Origin: Ampullaceana balthica
Taxonomy: Eukaryota; Mollusca; Gastropoda; Lymnaeidae
Assembly (NCBI GenBank): GCA_944989445.1
Contig: CALYLW010000985.1
Span: forward strand, 183,950-247,949
Direction of reading: 5' to 3'
DNA length: 64,000 nt
Below are positions 22,626 to 33,400 of the stretch, in pieces; positions within the stretch are counted from its first letter, which is position 1, and every line of letters starts with the position of its first letter. The notes under the pieces are model-generated. The model saw nothing but the letters and a program-made list of their open reading frames with translations. It was not told the DNA's origin and did no database searches. Both the position numbers and the translations under genes were made by a program.

Positions 22626-23049
22626 CGCCTTGGAGATATAAAAAATGTGCACACCACTTTATATTCATAGTATATCAAATATTATTTTATGCATAGTTTT
22701 GGTTCTAGGACAGAAAAAAACATAAAATAGAATTGTATCGCAAAAGCAACAATAAAATTATAAAAACTTACTTTAAAAAATCAAAAATGAAACCAGGAAA
22801 TATTAGAGTTTAGTTATATCAAATATATCATATCCTAATTCAACAGGGATGTACATTTGCAAGCACCGGCCAAAAACATTATCACATACAACAAAAATCT
22901 TAGAAAACAAAGATCTGTAAATGAAATGTGTGTGAGATTTCTGAATGAACACCTTGCTAAACACATTGCGTAGTTACATCTAAATATTTCACTGTTGATT
23001 GTTTTAGATCTTGTAGTTACATCTAATCGTTTACTGTTGACTGTTTCAG

Positions 23050-24668
23050 ATGGCGACTTGTAGAGCAAGGGAGCGTAAGACTTGTGTCGTTGTTAATAAA
23101 TTAAATTGACATTTTCATCGATGTGACACAACTTATATTTCATTAATTTTAAGCACATAAGAAATCAAAGTGATTGCGTTTGTGTGTGTGTGTATGCATG
23201 TGTGTGTGTGGGTGTGTGTATGTGTGTGTTTAATGAAGCCTTACCTTTTTGAAATCATTTTTAAAAAATGTTGTTCTTTTATTGAAAATGGGAGATCTAT
23301 AATGTGTAAAAGCTTAAAGATACCATGCCTACGAATGTGTTTGGCCTCAGTTATGTCTATATATATCATTAGAACAATCTAAACCGTGCAGGATTTATGA
23401 TTTAGAATAACTTGAATCTACGAGCCAGGAAACCCCTTACTTTGAATAATTAGAAGTAGTTATTCCCATCCCATAGCAATGGGTCACTCATTTTAAATAC
23501 ACACCATACCATTTTATTACATTTGTGTAAGTCAATATTTTGTGAGGGGAATGTTTTTATAAAATTGGCACTAACTAAGTATTCCGTGTCTGACTAACAT
23601 TTCCCTTGTCTGACTAAGATGTCTACTTTTATAAAGATGTATTATTTTTAAAGCTTGAACTTTGATCATATCTTATCTTGTTTTCGTTTAATTACATTCA
23701 GATATTTTAATATTACTTTGTTAATTTTAATTAGTTCTAAACACCGGTGCACTTTTATACATGAACCATGGCCTTGCTGAAGTTTAAAATGACTCATTTG
23801 TATGACTGTTAATTACAAAAGTGCTAATTTATGTTAATTGCGCCAAATGCTAACAAATATCTACTCTTGTTCCATCCAGTGAGCATAGATGCTCGAGTCT
23901 GGGTCCCATATACAAGTTCACCTGGAGCGATGGATCTCATCCTACGCGATGAGTGGAGTAGAGATAAAACGGTGGATCTGGTGAATTGTGATTATATTTA
24001 TAATATATATGTATATATAAAGAATAAAATAATTAACAATAACAAATTAAAATTTTGATAAAGTTTGTAAAGAACGTGAGCATTTATGACAACAGATCAA
24101 TAAGACAAATTAATAAAACCAATAGAATTAAAGTGAAAGTTCAAAATTTAAAGGTACTAAATAATTTGAGCTATGAAAAAGTAAAAATATATGTATAAAA
24201 ACATAATGATTTGCATTTAAAAATTGACAATAGTTTGTATATGTAAAAAAACAAAAAAAAATCAAGTGAAATATCTCAAGACGGATAAAAAAGTATTTTA
24301 AAAAATAAAAATAAAAAATAACTGAATGTGATTTTTTTAAAAGCTTGTGTAAATAATTAACTATTAACTAGAACTCCTTCCAAGCGAATGATTTCTTCAT
24401 TAACTTATCATAAAATATAACCAAACAATGTGATTTACATTTTCTCAAAATCTGTTATTAGATCAAGAGAGAAATTATTCAAACTAATAATGTCAACATT
24501 AACCCAGATGACTACGTACTAGTCGGCCATCTTTATACTGGGGAGAAAAAAGAGATGCAAAATGATGACTTGATAACCGTATATCTTGATTATCTCACGT
24601 GTGGTTACATCACATACGATTTGAGAAGGTGTCAAGAAACATGTTTATCTAACGCCTCCAATAATTAG
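23050..24668 (+). CDS. Array gene A: 110-aa protein of an unnamed tandem family, divergent member
   Basis: Three exons: 23050-23074 (start ATG to donor GTAAGA), 23880-23980 (acceptor CCATCCAG, donor GTGAAT) and 24462-24668 (acceptor TTATTAG, stop TAG). Intron phases are 1 and 0, and 126 coding nt precede intron 2, exactly as in genes B, C and D. The product starts MATCRARELSIDARVWVPY, continues LILRDEWSRDKTVDL and has in exon 3 DDYVLVGHLYTGEKKEM and DLITVYLDYLTCGYITYDL. These align with the paralogs' PDAYTMIGTIDGAKLEEM and FTDYCEYITSGLIQF. It is the most diverged member: the second strand is four residues shorter and the C-terminus is longer and Cys-rich (RRCQETC). Exon 1 was chosen because it gives the right phase and lies directly after a CAG acceptor, as in gene D. 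AATAAA lies at 24733-24738. No signal peptide or membrane segment is visible. Function unknown; a ubiquitin-like fold is possible (inference). Confidence 0.72.
23177..23230. repeat. (TG)n microsatellite in intron 1 of gene A
   Basis: An imperfect TG/TGTA run. The short open frame through it is an artefact. Confidence 0.9.
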
Positions 24669-24679
24669 TTGCCATTGAT

Positions 24680-25335
24680 TGTTGCATTTTTTGAAGATTT
24701 AAAAAGAACAAGAACAAAATCTTAATATACATAATAAAAAAGTAGCTTACATTTATTAGGCTCTACATTTTATCTTACGGATATATTTATAAAACGTTGA
24801 AGTTACGACATTCATAAAGTCCTTCAATTATCTTTAATAAAAGAAATAATTATAAATATCAATACAAAATATTTTTTAGATTTTTTTTCTATTTTGTATA
24901 ATCCTTTCTTGCCTATGCATGGTGACTGTTTACTTTTTACTTAAGCTAATACAACTTTTTAAATAAAAATTGTAATAACTTTTACTAACTTATTTTAACA
25001 GAACATATTTTTTTCTTAATTTTTATAATTATGAAAAAATAATTATAATGTGTTTATATTCTAAAATTGGTGATACATATTTGTTAACTAATAATTGATA
25101 AATAAATGAATTGACGACAACGATCTTTGTGGCGTTTGCTTAGAGTATGTGCATGTGTTTGTATGTATATGCTTAAAGTACTGATGTAATGATTTATGAT
25201 GTGCCCTTTTTTCCTTTTGATAATAAATTTAGTGGCATAACATATTGCAATTCTGTGTATAAGAGAACAAAATTCAATTGATATTGCATATGTAAGTTTT
25301 AAAAATAGCCGTATTGACATGAAATTACATTATTA
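24680..25335. other. AT-rich 3' flank of gene A
   Basis: AT-rich sequence with a possible poly(A) signal at 24733. No further gene or repeat recognised. Confidence 0.5.
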
Positions 25336-25344
25336 ATGCATCAT

Positions 25345-25663
25345 AAAATGTCAGCAAACGATCAATGTCTTCTAGCTTTTCTTATCAATACTTTAGGAGC
25401 GTCTGCATCGATAAGAAAAGCTACAAGATATTGGTCAACGGACTATTACGGTCTGTTGACAAGTGACACAACTTTCACAGGACACGGCTATATGAGGGTT
25501 CAACGCAATTCCCAACCAATTTGTTTCCATAACTATTGGTTTAATAATCATTTGGATCCGGTCGACTTAGGGACACCCTTTGCACCGGGAACAAATCCTT
25601 ACTTTCACGGTTCGAACTCGTGACCATGGGTATGCCAGCCGAGCGCATGCTAATCGACCACAA
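25345..25663 (-). mobile_element. tRNA-derived SINE, copy 1
   Basis: On the minus strand the sequence begins at about 25663 with a tRNA-like head: a box-A-like GTGGTCGATTAGC and a box-B-like GTCACGAGTTCGAACC. The body has AAGGATTTGTTCCCGG, GTCCCTAAGTCGAC and GTTGACAGACCGTAA, matching the SINEs at 26505-26800 and 37626-37832. The 3' tail retains an AGACGCTCC-type motif in degraded form (GGAGCGTCTGCATCGATAAG on the plus strand). The open frame 25336-25623 lies within it and is not a gene. Confidence 0.75.
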
Positions 25664-25850
25664 TATTTTACAGACAATCTATGTACATTGAACATTACTA
25701 TTTTATTTACCTTTTTATTTGGACTTTTGGATGTCATGCACAGTTGTTACCATTTAATAAACTACATACAGTATATAAGTTAAATTTTCAAGTACACTTG
25801 GTTTAGTGAATATCACATATTTCTAAAATTTCTAAAAATTCTTCAAGAAA

Positions 25851-26128
25851 AAGGGCTGTTTCTGAGTAAAAGAATTTGCTCGATTAATCAGATAAAAATG
25901 TAATTGATTATTTTGATTAGTTATATTTCTATAATGTATATATAGATCCCATTAAGTTGCGATTCATTATTTGCGTAATCAGTTAAGTCGTGGTGATTCA
26001 ATGGCTCCAAAATTGTGTGACGTAACACAGCAAAATCGTTCTGCTATGCAAGAAATAAGAAAGAAAATCATTTTTGTACCTATGCACGTCGAAATAAATT
26101 ATAATAATACTATGTAAGTAACAAAAAA
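25851..26128 (+). mobile_element. hAT MITE, partial copy (family of 44310-44713)
   Basis: The left end is AAGGGCTGTTTCTG. The interior aligns with 44310-44600 through ATATATAGATCCCATTAAG, GCGATTCATTAT, ACGTAACACAGCAAA, GTTCTGCTATG and ATGCACGTC. The right end, present in the other copy, is missing here. Confidence 0.75.
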
Positions 26129-26139
26129 AAATTATTAAT

Positions 26140-26216
26140 AAGGTGGTCCATCCCGGACACTGCGATCCTGCTAGTTCGACCAAAGGACGTTTCGACCCCT
26201 TCGTATCTACACCGTA
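26140..26216 (-). repeat. GTCGAAACGTCC-type minisatellite, short inverted copy
   Basis: The reverse strand reads GATACGAAGGGGTCGAAACG followed by a GTCGAACTAGC-type unit and a GTCCGGGA unit. It is the same family as the array at 27391-27595 in opposite orientation, so the two face each other across about 1.2 kb. Confidence 0.65.
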
Positions 26217-26504
26217 GAACTTGTTTTTATTATTTTTTTATAGATATACTTTTTTAAATTTATTATTTTTAAAATTAATTTTTGGTAAAAAATTAATTTA
26301 ACTAAATATTATTATCCAAAAAATTAGTATTGAAAAGTAAATACGGTTTAAAATTGTTATTTGTATATACACGGACAACCAGTCAACATTCAACGCGAAT
26401 TCATGATTGTGATAAATGCGCCATTCCTGTGACGTAGAAAGTCCTTCCAAACCTATCCAACTCCACCCACACCCCGTCCGATGTAATCGGAAAATAAAAA
26501 GGCA

Positions 26505-26800
26505 ATCTTATCTTATCTTATAAATATAGACGCTCCTTCTATGTAGAAGATAATTGCGTCCACAGACCATGACAGGTGATCTGTTGACAAGTGATGCAGC
26601 GATCACAGGCCACCGCTTTGAGGAATCCACGCTTTACCCAGCCGCCTAACTAGTGTTAGGTACCCATTCGGAGCGGGGTGACCCAGGGACGCCCTAGGCC
26701 CCGGTAACAAATCCTTGCCTTCACATAGATTCGAAACCATGACCATCGGTACGCAATAAACAAACTCGACCACCGCGTCCCCCAGAGCCTGCAATGTGGT
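26505..26800 (-). mobile_element. tRNA-derived SINE, copy 2, with the LINE-type tail
   Basis: Minus-strand head at about 26800: GACGCGGTGGTCGAGTTTG (box A) and GGTCATGGTTTCGAATC (box B), then AAGGATTTGTTACCGGGGC, GGGTCACCC, GTGATCGCTGCATCACTTGT, and a 3' end with CAATTATCTTC, GGAGCGTCTAT and a (GATAA)n tail (CTTATCTTATCTTAT on the plus strand). The promoter boxes are imperfect for a tRNA gene and there is no cloverleaf, so this is a SINE and not a tRNA. The last ~40 bp match the 3' end of the LINE copies at 15148 and 33546. Confidence 0.85.
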
Positions 26801-27390
26801 CAGATAGTCCTTTCTAAAGGTGCCTGAATTCTCCTTGCCCCAAATTACTCTATTTACCTACCCCATAACCCTCACCAGCACACGACTTGCTGTAGACGGC
26901 ACTGAGTTTAGCATTCGTTACATGCCATTATGAAAACACCTGGACAAAATGTAAACAACAATGATGTAACGTTCAGTCAGGTCATACGGGTCCAGCAGCT
27001 TGAATGTTATTGTCTGCTTGGCGGGGGTATTAACCATTGAAATTTATCAACTTAAATACTGACAACTTTGTACGTCTTATTAAAATCAGTATTTCTGAGA
27101 GGAAGGTCTTCACGTGTTAAGGAAGACGAGGAACAGAAGTGAATGGGAGGGCGCGTTTGTTTGTTTTTGTAATGGTTTCAGAGCCTGCAAAGTGCGTCGT
27201 TTAGCATGTCGACACCTTTACAAAAATCATTTATTTTTGTTATCACAGTCAAAAATCTTTGAACGACTTAAATATATAAATTCTTAATATCCAGTAATAA
27301 ATAAACTCCTTTTTAGGTGATTCGGGATAAGAGTGGAGAGTATGTGTTTAATTTTTAATGGAACATTAAAAAAAAATGAGTGAAAATATT
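26801..27390. other. Noncoding stretch between SINE and minisatellite
   Basis: Less AT-rich at 26820-27060 but with no protein motif I trust. A block near 26875 (CCAGCACACG...) resembles one near 10710. No gene is called. Confidence 0.45.
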
Positions 27391-27595
27391 TCACTGTGTA
27401 GAAACGAATGGGTAGAAACGTCTGGGGTTAAAACGTCCTGGGTTCGAAACGTCCTGTGGTCGAACTGTCCGGGGTCGAATCAACCGTGGTCGAACCATCC
27501 GTGGTCGAACCGACCGGGTCAAAACGTCCTGTAGTCGAAATTGCAGGGTCGAACCGTCCGGGGTCGAATCGTCCGGAGTCAAAGATTCCGTAATT
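27391..27595 (+). repeat. GTCGAACCGTCCGG-type minisatellite array
   Basis: About a dozen degenerate units of 14-17 bp with the consensus GGTCGAACCGTCCGG and variants such as GGTCGAAACGTCCTG and GGGTCGAATCGTCCGG. The unit is CpG-rich, unlike its surroundings. The open frame across it (minus strand, repeated RPRxVRP) is an artefact of the repeat. It is paired with an inverted short copy at 26140-26216. Confidence 0.9.
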
Positions 27596-27754
27596 CTATC
27601 AATAAATAGGGGAACAAATATAAATATTTCCTTAAATTTTAATCGATCTAATTAATATTAATGGATTAATTTTTTATACTGATGAATCGATTAATGATAA
27701 TTAATAATTAAAGTCAATTTCAGTTAGATATACGTGCAAAATTATAAATTTTCA

Positions 27755-27756
<2 letters not shown>

Positions 27757-27800
<44 letters not shown>

Positions 27801-27805
27801 ATTAT
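27757..27805. repeat. (TTA)n microsatellite
   Basis: A continuous TTA/ATT run with one late interruption. Confidence 0.95.
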
Positions 27806-28299
27806 TGGTTTATTGCATAAGAATGCTTTTTACTGCCCCACTCTTTTTTTAAATGTGTATTTTTAAAAAAAAATCAATTTAATTTTATTTTATATTTATT
27901 TCATGAAGTTTTTTAAAAGAATTATCCGATGACAATTACGCAAAAGGATATTTTAAAAACCAAATAATACAAGAAAGAAAAATGTTGTGTGATGGAAATA
28001 ACCCCATTTTGTGTGTATATGACTGACTTAACCTTTTTTTGTGTGTATTTTTGTGGGATTTTTTTTTAAATTTAAAAGCGTATCACAGTCCAATTATATA
28101 TATTAATATAAATATACATAAATATATATATAATCATACATAAATATATATATATATATATATATGTATACATTTTTTATAAATACTTTATTTTAATTCA
28201 TAATTATACATTAAAATACGATTTATTTATTGGACGGGTTTAAAAAATGTTAAAGTACACTGAGGTAATACTTCAATCAGAGACACATAAATGCGGGTA
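27806..28299. other. AT-rich noncoding stretch with (TA) runs
   Basis: Short TA-rich runs at about 28100-28168. No gene or matched repeat. Confidence 0.55.
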
Positions 28300-28326
28300 T
28301 TTCCGATAAGCGTGGCTTATCGGAAA
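28300..28326. repeat. Perfect hairpin, 11-bp stem
   Basis: TTTCCGATAAG, a five-base spacer CGTGG, then CTTATCGGAAA. A third partial copy (CTATCGGAAA) follows at about 28333. It could be a MITE tip or an RNA hairpin; nothing nearby decides which. Confidence 0.7.
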
Positions 28327-28339
28327 CGGATGCCTATCG

Positions 28340-29140
28340 GAAATTTCCTCAGTGACATGTTCAACAGTTAAGGTCCAACGACTAAGGTACTAAAGTGAAG
28401 GTTATAATAAATTCTATATTGTATTTCAAAATTTGAAGATATCTAAATATTCTTAATTTAATCTAAAATAAATATATAAAAACGAGGTAATATTTATAAC
28501 TCATACACATACTCGAAGACATAGATCTAGACAATGTATAGTGAAGGAGAGTGAGAGTGTGATTGTAAAATCTAAAAGACAGAAATGGCGGAATAACGAT
28601 TTTTAAAGAGGAAGACAACCACAACGTATCGTGACTTGCGATCAGCGTTATTTATAGCTTATATTCATTTCATTGTGAAGGTATTTACTTTTGAACATGT
28701 TATGTCAAATTATTAATAACTTAATATGACCTGCGGTGTAGCATTGGCCACAGACTTGCTAATAGATAGTGCAAAGAAATAAGAAAGGGAAAAAGAACTG
28801 GCACAAAGAATTACATTTATATTCAAAAATAAAGGATATCGCTTTATTTATAAATAACTCTTCACAATAGCACATTTAAACTACTACTAATTACTAATAC
28901 TAATAGTAATAGTAATAATAGTAGTAGGAGAGTAGGCTAATTAATTTTGAAATTGAATAATTTTTAATGTTTTATTAACGTTTTAGTTTTAGTATTATTA
29001 TTTTGTGTGTTTTCATTATATTCAAATAGTACATTTGATAACTTTAACTAAATCTTTTCATTTAATTATTTAATTATATATATGCATGACTATGTATGAG
29101 TGATAAAATTAATAAGTCTTAAGCCATTTCCGACAACCGC
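28340..29140. other. AT-rich noncoding stretch
   Basis: No gene, RNA or repeat partner recognised. Confidence 0.5.
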
Positions 29141-29149
29141 TCTTATTTT

Positions 29150-29605
29150 TGAAGGGGCGATGACTCGGTGGACATTGAAATTTTCACATTACGGATAATT
29201 TTGAAACTTTTTTTGGGTCAAGTCCATTTTTGATGAAATAAAGTTATTCTGAGTGGAAAATATATAACCTACATTATGTTTCAATATAAAACTTGTAGCC
29301 ATAAAGGTTATTTTTTAAATTATATTGTTCTGACATACCTGTCAAAAGAATTAAATTTCTGCTTGAAACACAATAGTAATCCCTTCACAATGGATACCGT
29401 CGTGTTCGAAAATTTCCGATGCACACGTCACCGATGACGAAGTACGCTTTTATTTGTATAAATGTGACGTAAAACGCAAAAAACCGATAAAACCGTAAGA
29501 GTCGAGTCAATTTCGCCATGACAGTTTTTCCGTAAATTTTCGACATGCGCACAACGATGCGCGAATGAGTATCGAAGTGCCTATATTTAAGGGGCATTTC
29601 TTTTC
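29150..29605 (-). repeat. Relic related to the noncoding 5' part of the hAT element at 15700-18160
   Basis: Two colinear blocks match 17625-17990: GGGGCGATGACTCGG (versus GGGGGTGATGACAATCGG) and GATGCGCGAATGAGTATCGA (versus CATGCGCGAACGAGTATCAA). The interior shows CG-rich, non-coding-like sequence. Probably a decayed copy or MITE of the same hAT family. Termini not found. Confidence 0.4.
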
Positions 29606-30300
29606 AAATGTGTTTATAAAATTTAGCCTTTTGTGTTAAAAAATGTTCAAAGACAGTCAGTGTATTTCGAGTGTACAGAATCAGCACTATGTTTTCACGA
29701 TTTATATCTTAGTAAATTTGTACCGCAAGAACTTGACATTTTTATATAGATATTAAATTTAAAAAGCTTGCATCAATCAATGTGAATTACAATATCGTCG
29801 TAAAAATCAAAATTATTTCAAACTTTTCAGTGAACAAACAATGTATTAAAAAATAATTACATCTTTATCCCCACATAGATTCTTAAAAATTCTTCCTCCC
29901 ATAATTACACTTATGTTTTAAAAAATACAATACATATATAGATATATAAATGGATAAACAATATTTAAGAATAACACAAGGACTACTATTTTTCCTTATC
30001 ATGACTATGCTATTTCCTTATCTAGATTAATATCCTAGTTTTGTTTAAATAGACTCGTCACGGCTATTTTCTCAGTGCGTAGATTATGAAATACATAATT
30101 AGATGCTTCATGGGCGGTAAAAATAGTGAGTTATTTTGGGAAAATTTAATGTGATATACATTAATTTTTTTGAACAAATAGGTATCAAATACTTCTCATG
30201 AACAGTGATATATATAGAAAGACATAATTATTATTTATTAATGGACTTTTCTTTAAAAATGTTATTCGAATATTTAGTGATTATGTGGACAAGTTTATAT
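29606..30300. other. AT-rich upstream region of gene B
   Basis: No repeat or gene recognised. A promoter and 5' noncoding exon of gene B may lie here, since a likely splice acceptor sits just upstream of its ATG (CTCTTTAG near 30331). Confidence 0.35.
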
Positions 30301-30378
30301 ATAACTTAAATTGTTGAAAATACTCTTTAGATTGTAAAGCGTTAAACTCACATGAAGTAAAGTTCTTGACGATATCAA

Positions 30379-30447
30379 ATGGCGAATTTCGGTGAGTCTT
30401 TAGTAACATTTATTACAAGCACAAACACACACACACACACACTCACA

Positions 30448-30499
<52 letters not shown>

Positions 30500-33400
30500 T
30501 TATTTTACTATAAATAGTTATTAAAACAGTAATACTACCATACCTAGTAACTACATTGTTAATTTAAGAAGCCATTTTTACTCATTTATTTTATAATACA
30601 CAATTATATGTGATACATATTAACTATCTTTGCATTTTATGTTTTGAAAAAAATATATGTTATAATATTTTAACTTTAAAAAATTTGAACGATCAATTTA
30701 TAATATGTATGTATAAATTACAAATACACACTGTTTTCTTTTTAACTAAAATCCTGAATCTAATATAAAATTCAACTAAACATTAATACAAAAATCCAAA
30801 TGTGCCTAAATATATGTTGCGGCAAATATTAAACTTAATTCTAAACAATTTCTTACCTTTTTATATTTGTAATTTGTAAGTATTATTCTACATGCTTTAT
30901 GTGTTGCAATTTTTTTTATTCTTCGTTGTTGTTCTTCATTTAGAAGCAAGTGATATTGATTTTATCATATTAATATATATAAAACACGAAAAGCCGATAT
31001 AAGTAGTTCTGTTTAGCATTTTATCAATTTCTTAAAAATTTTACGAAACTGTCAAAGTAATGAGTCTTGTTTCAGCTTGTAACTATTGATCTGTAAAATT
31101 TTCAATTCACTGGTTATATTGAATTTGGTAAGTTTCAGATAAATGCTTTTTGAATGTATTGTGAGAGAGACGCTTTTTTCAACCTAAGTTATTTTTAAAA
31201 ATCCTCCAAATTTGTCTTGCACAATGGTTTTTATCATGTCAACATTCTTTCATAATCTCATCAGAAACAATTCTACTTATTTCTTACTTTTTAGAAATAT
31301 ATGTGCATAATTTTTAACAGTCTAAAAAGTGGTTTATATTTCAACATTTATATGAGCCGAAATATGTCATATGTAATTTAAAGTAAAGTAAAATATAGAA
31401 TAGTACTTCAATAAGATGTTGAAAATAAAATACAAGATACATGAATTAGAACTTTATTATGGTAAGTGCACAAGTAAATGATACAGCTAAGGCCTCCATC
31501 GGCAAAATTTAAGAAAACACTATTTTCAAATAAATTAACATTTTATATTACTTACTTGACCATGAAACAATTATTATTTAGTAGGGCTGCGGAAATTAAC
31601 GATTAATTTCTAGATTAATCGTTAAAAGTTTTTAACGATTAAATTTTTTTTAACGATTAATCGACTCACCACTTATAAATGTGCTCGAAGTCAAAAAGTA
31701 AAACATTTCCTCCGATAAATATAAACTAATTTCCGGACGATTACACGAGCATTTTGGTTTTAAACTATTAACTGACGTGAATGTTCAAAATGTTGATAAA
31801 GGTTATTGTGTCCATTGAGGGAAATCGTTTGCCTACCATGCAATGTTCCCTATAAGTCTAAGCTTCGTTGGTCGGTGTGCAAAGTTTACACACACAAAAA
31901 CTAGTGTGCAAAATTGCACAACGTCCATTTTATGTGCAATATTTTACAAAATTTGCTGCGCGGTGATTCTAAACTCCTTCGTGGCGTCGGTCAAATATCT
32001 GCTCAGCAATGCTGCTTAAAGGGAACATTGCTATCATGGTTCTAACACTTCACTTACATATCACCTGCAAACCAAACATCCACTACAGTATCAGAAACTT
32101 CAGCTGAGACAATCTTAAAGCTATGTGAACGATTGTTCAGTTCCTCTGGTGATATTGTCAATAAAACCCGCTCATCACTTGAACCAAGTAATGTCAATAG
32201 ACTTGCCTGTTTGCGTTGTTGGTTAAAAGATGTCATTTAAAGAAGACATTCCAGGGTTATTTCAATTTTCCACAAGTACGTTTAATAAATGTTACCATAA
32301 ATGTCAATTTGTTGGCTTTAATCGAAATTAACAGCCCTATAATTTAGTAAAGATAACAGAAATTAAGGGAAGAATGGTGAGCATATTTGACATATCAAAA
32401 ATGAAGGTTGGAAGAAGAGGAAGAAAGTATAAAAGTTACAGTTAAAATCATTACTGAAAAAAAATGTTTAATTGTTAGGTAAATTGTGAAAATGTGTTTC
32501 AATTCGTATAGAGCCAACATGCAAAACAGTTCTATTAATACATTTTCTATATAGATCATATCATATGTTATGCTCACTTATAAAAATACCAGAATCTGAA
32601 ATATCTGAAATTCAGTCATGATTAGCGCTGTTAGAGTTGTTATTTATACTGCAAATGAGTTGTCTGCAGTAAATCATACTTGTAAGCATGTAAAATATGT
32701 TTTAAATAATTGCAGTCTACTCTGTAAAGTGTTTAGGGTGTCGTCTGTATTGTGAAAAGCTGTCGTTGCGAACTTCGACGTGCAATTGCAACGGTTTCCA
32801 TTATTCTTTGAAAATGTGTTTCAATAAAGTACTTTTTGACTTATAGTAGCCTATTGATATATGAAATATATTTCTCCTTAGTGAAAAAAATGTGGGTGAA
32901 ACTGCAATTAGGATTATAGATAAGTAGCTGGATAAAAAGTAAACAGGCTATGAGTGAGCCTTACAAGACGTAAAAAAATAGCAAACGTTTGAGCAAAGAG
33001 CCTTCTTCAACGAACAAATAGTACACAAATAAAACGAATATAAAGAAATACAAACTGAGCTGCGATGAAATCCAAAGAGAGAAATGTTCCTCTTTATAAT
33101 GCCAGAGTTTAGGTTATTTCTCCTTGTCAACAATTTTTACAGCATCAGTTTTATCAATAGACAATAATACTCATTTTTTCCAGCATATGCAAAGCCTTAA
33201 TTTTACATTTACAAAGAGTTGATTTGACAAATCAAGAGTTTTGTCTTCGGACAAGCCGCCTCTAGAGATGTACTAAGATTTAGAAGTCCATTGGAAAACA
33301 TTTCGTGCACGGTTGCACCGGAAATCGAAAGTCGGTTTTAAAAATAACAGCAACTATCAAGGTTTTGATTCAATAGTCAACTCATAGTTTACACAATTAA

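Noticed and set aside
26505..26800. tRNA gene
   Set aside because: Box A and B are present but no cloverleaf or acceptor stem forms, and a LINE-type tail follows, so it is a SINE.
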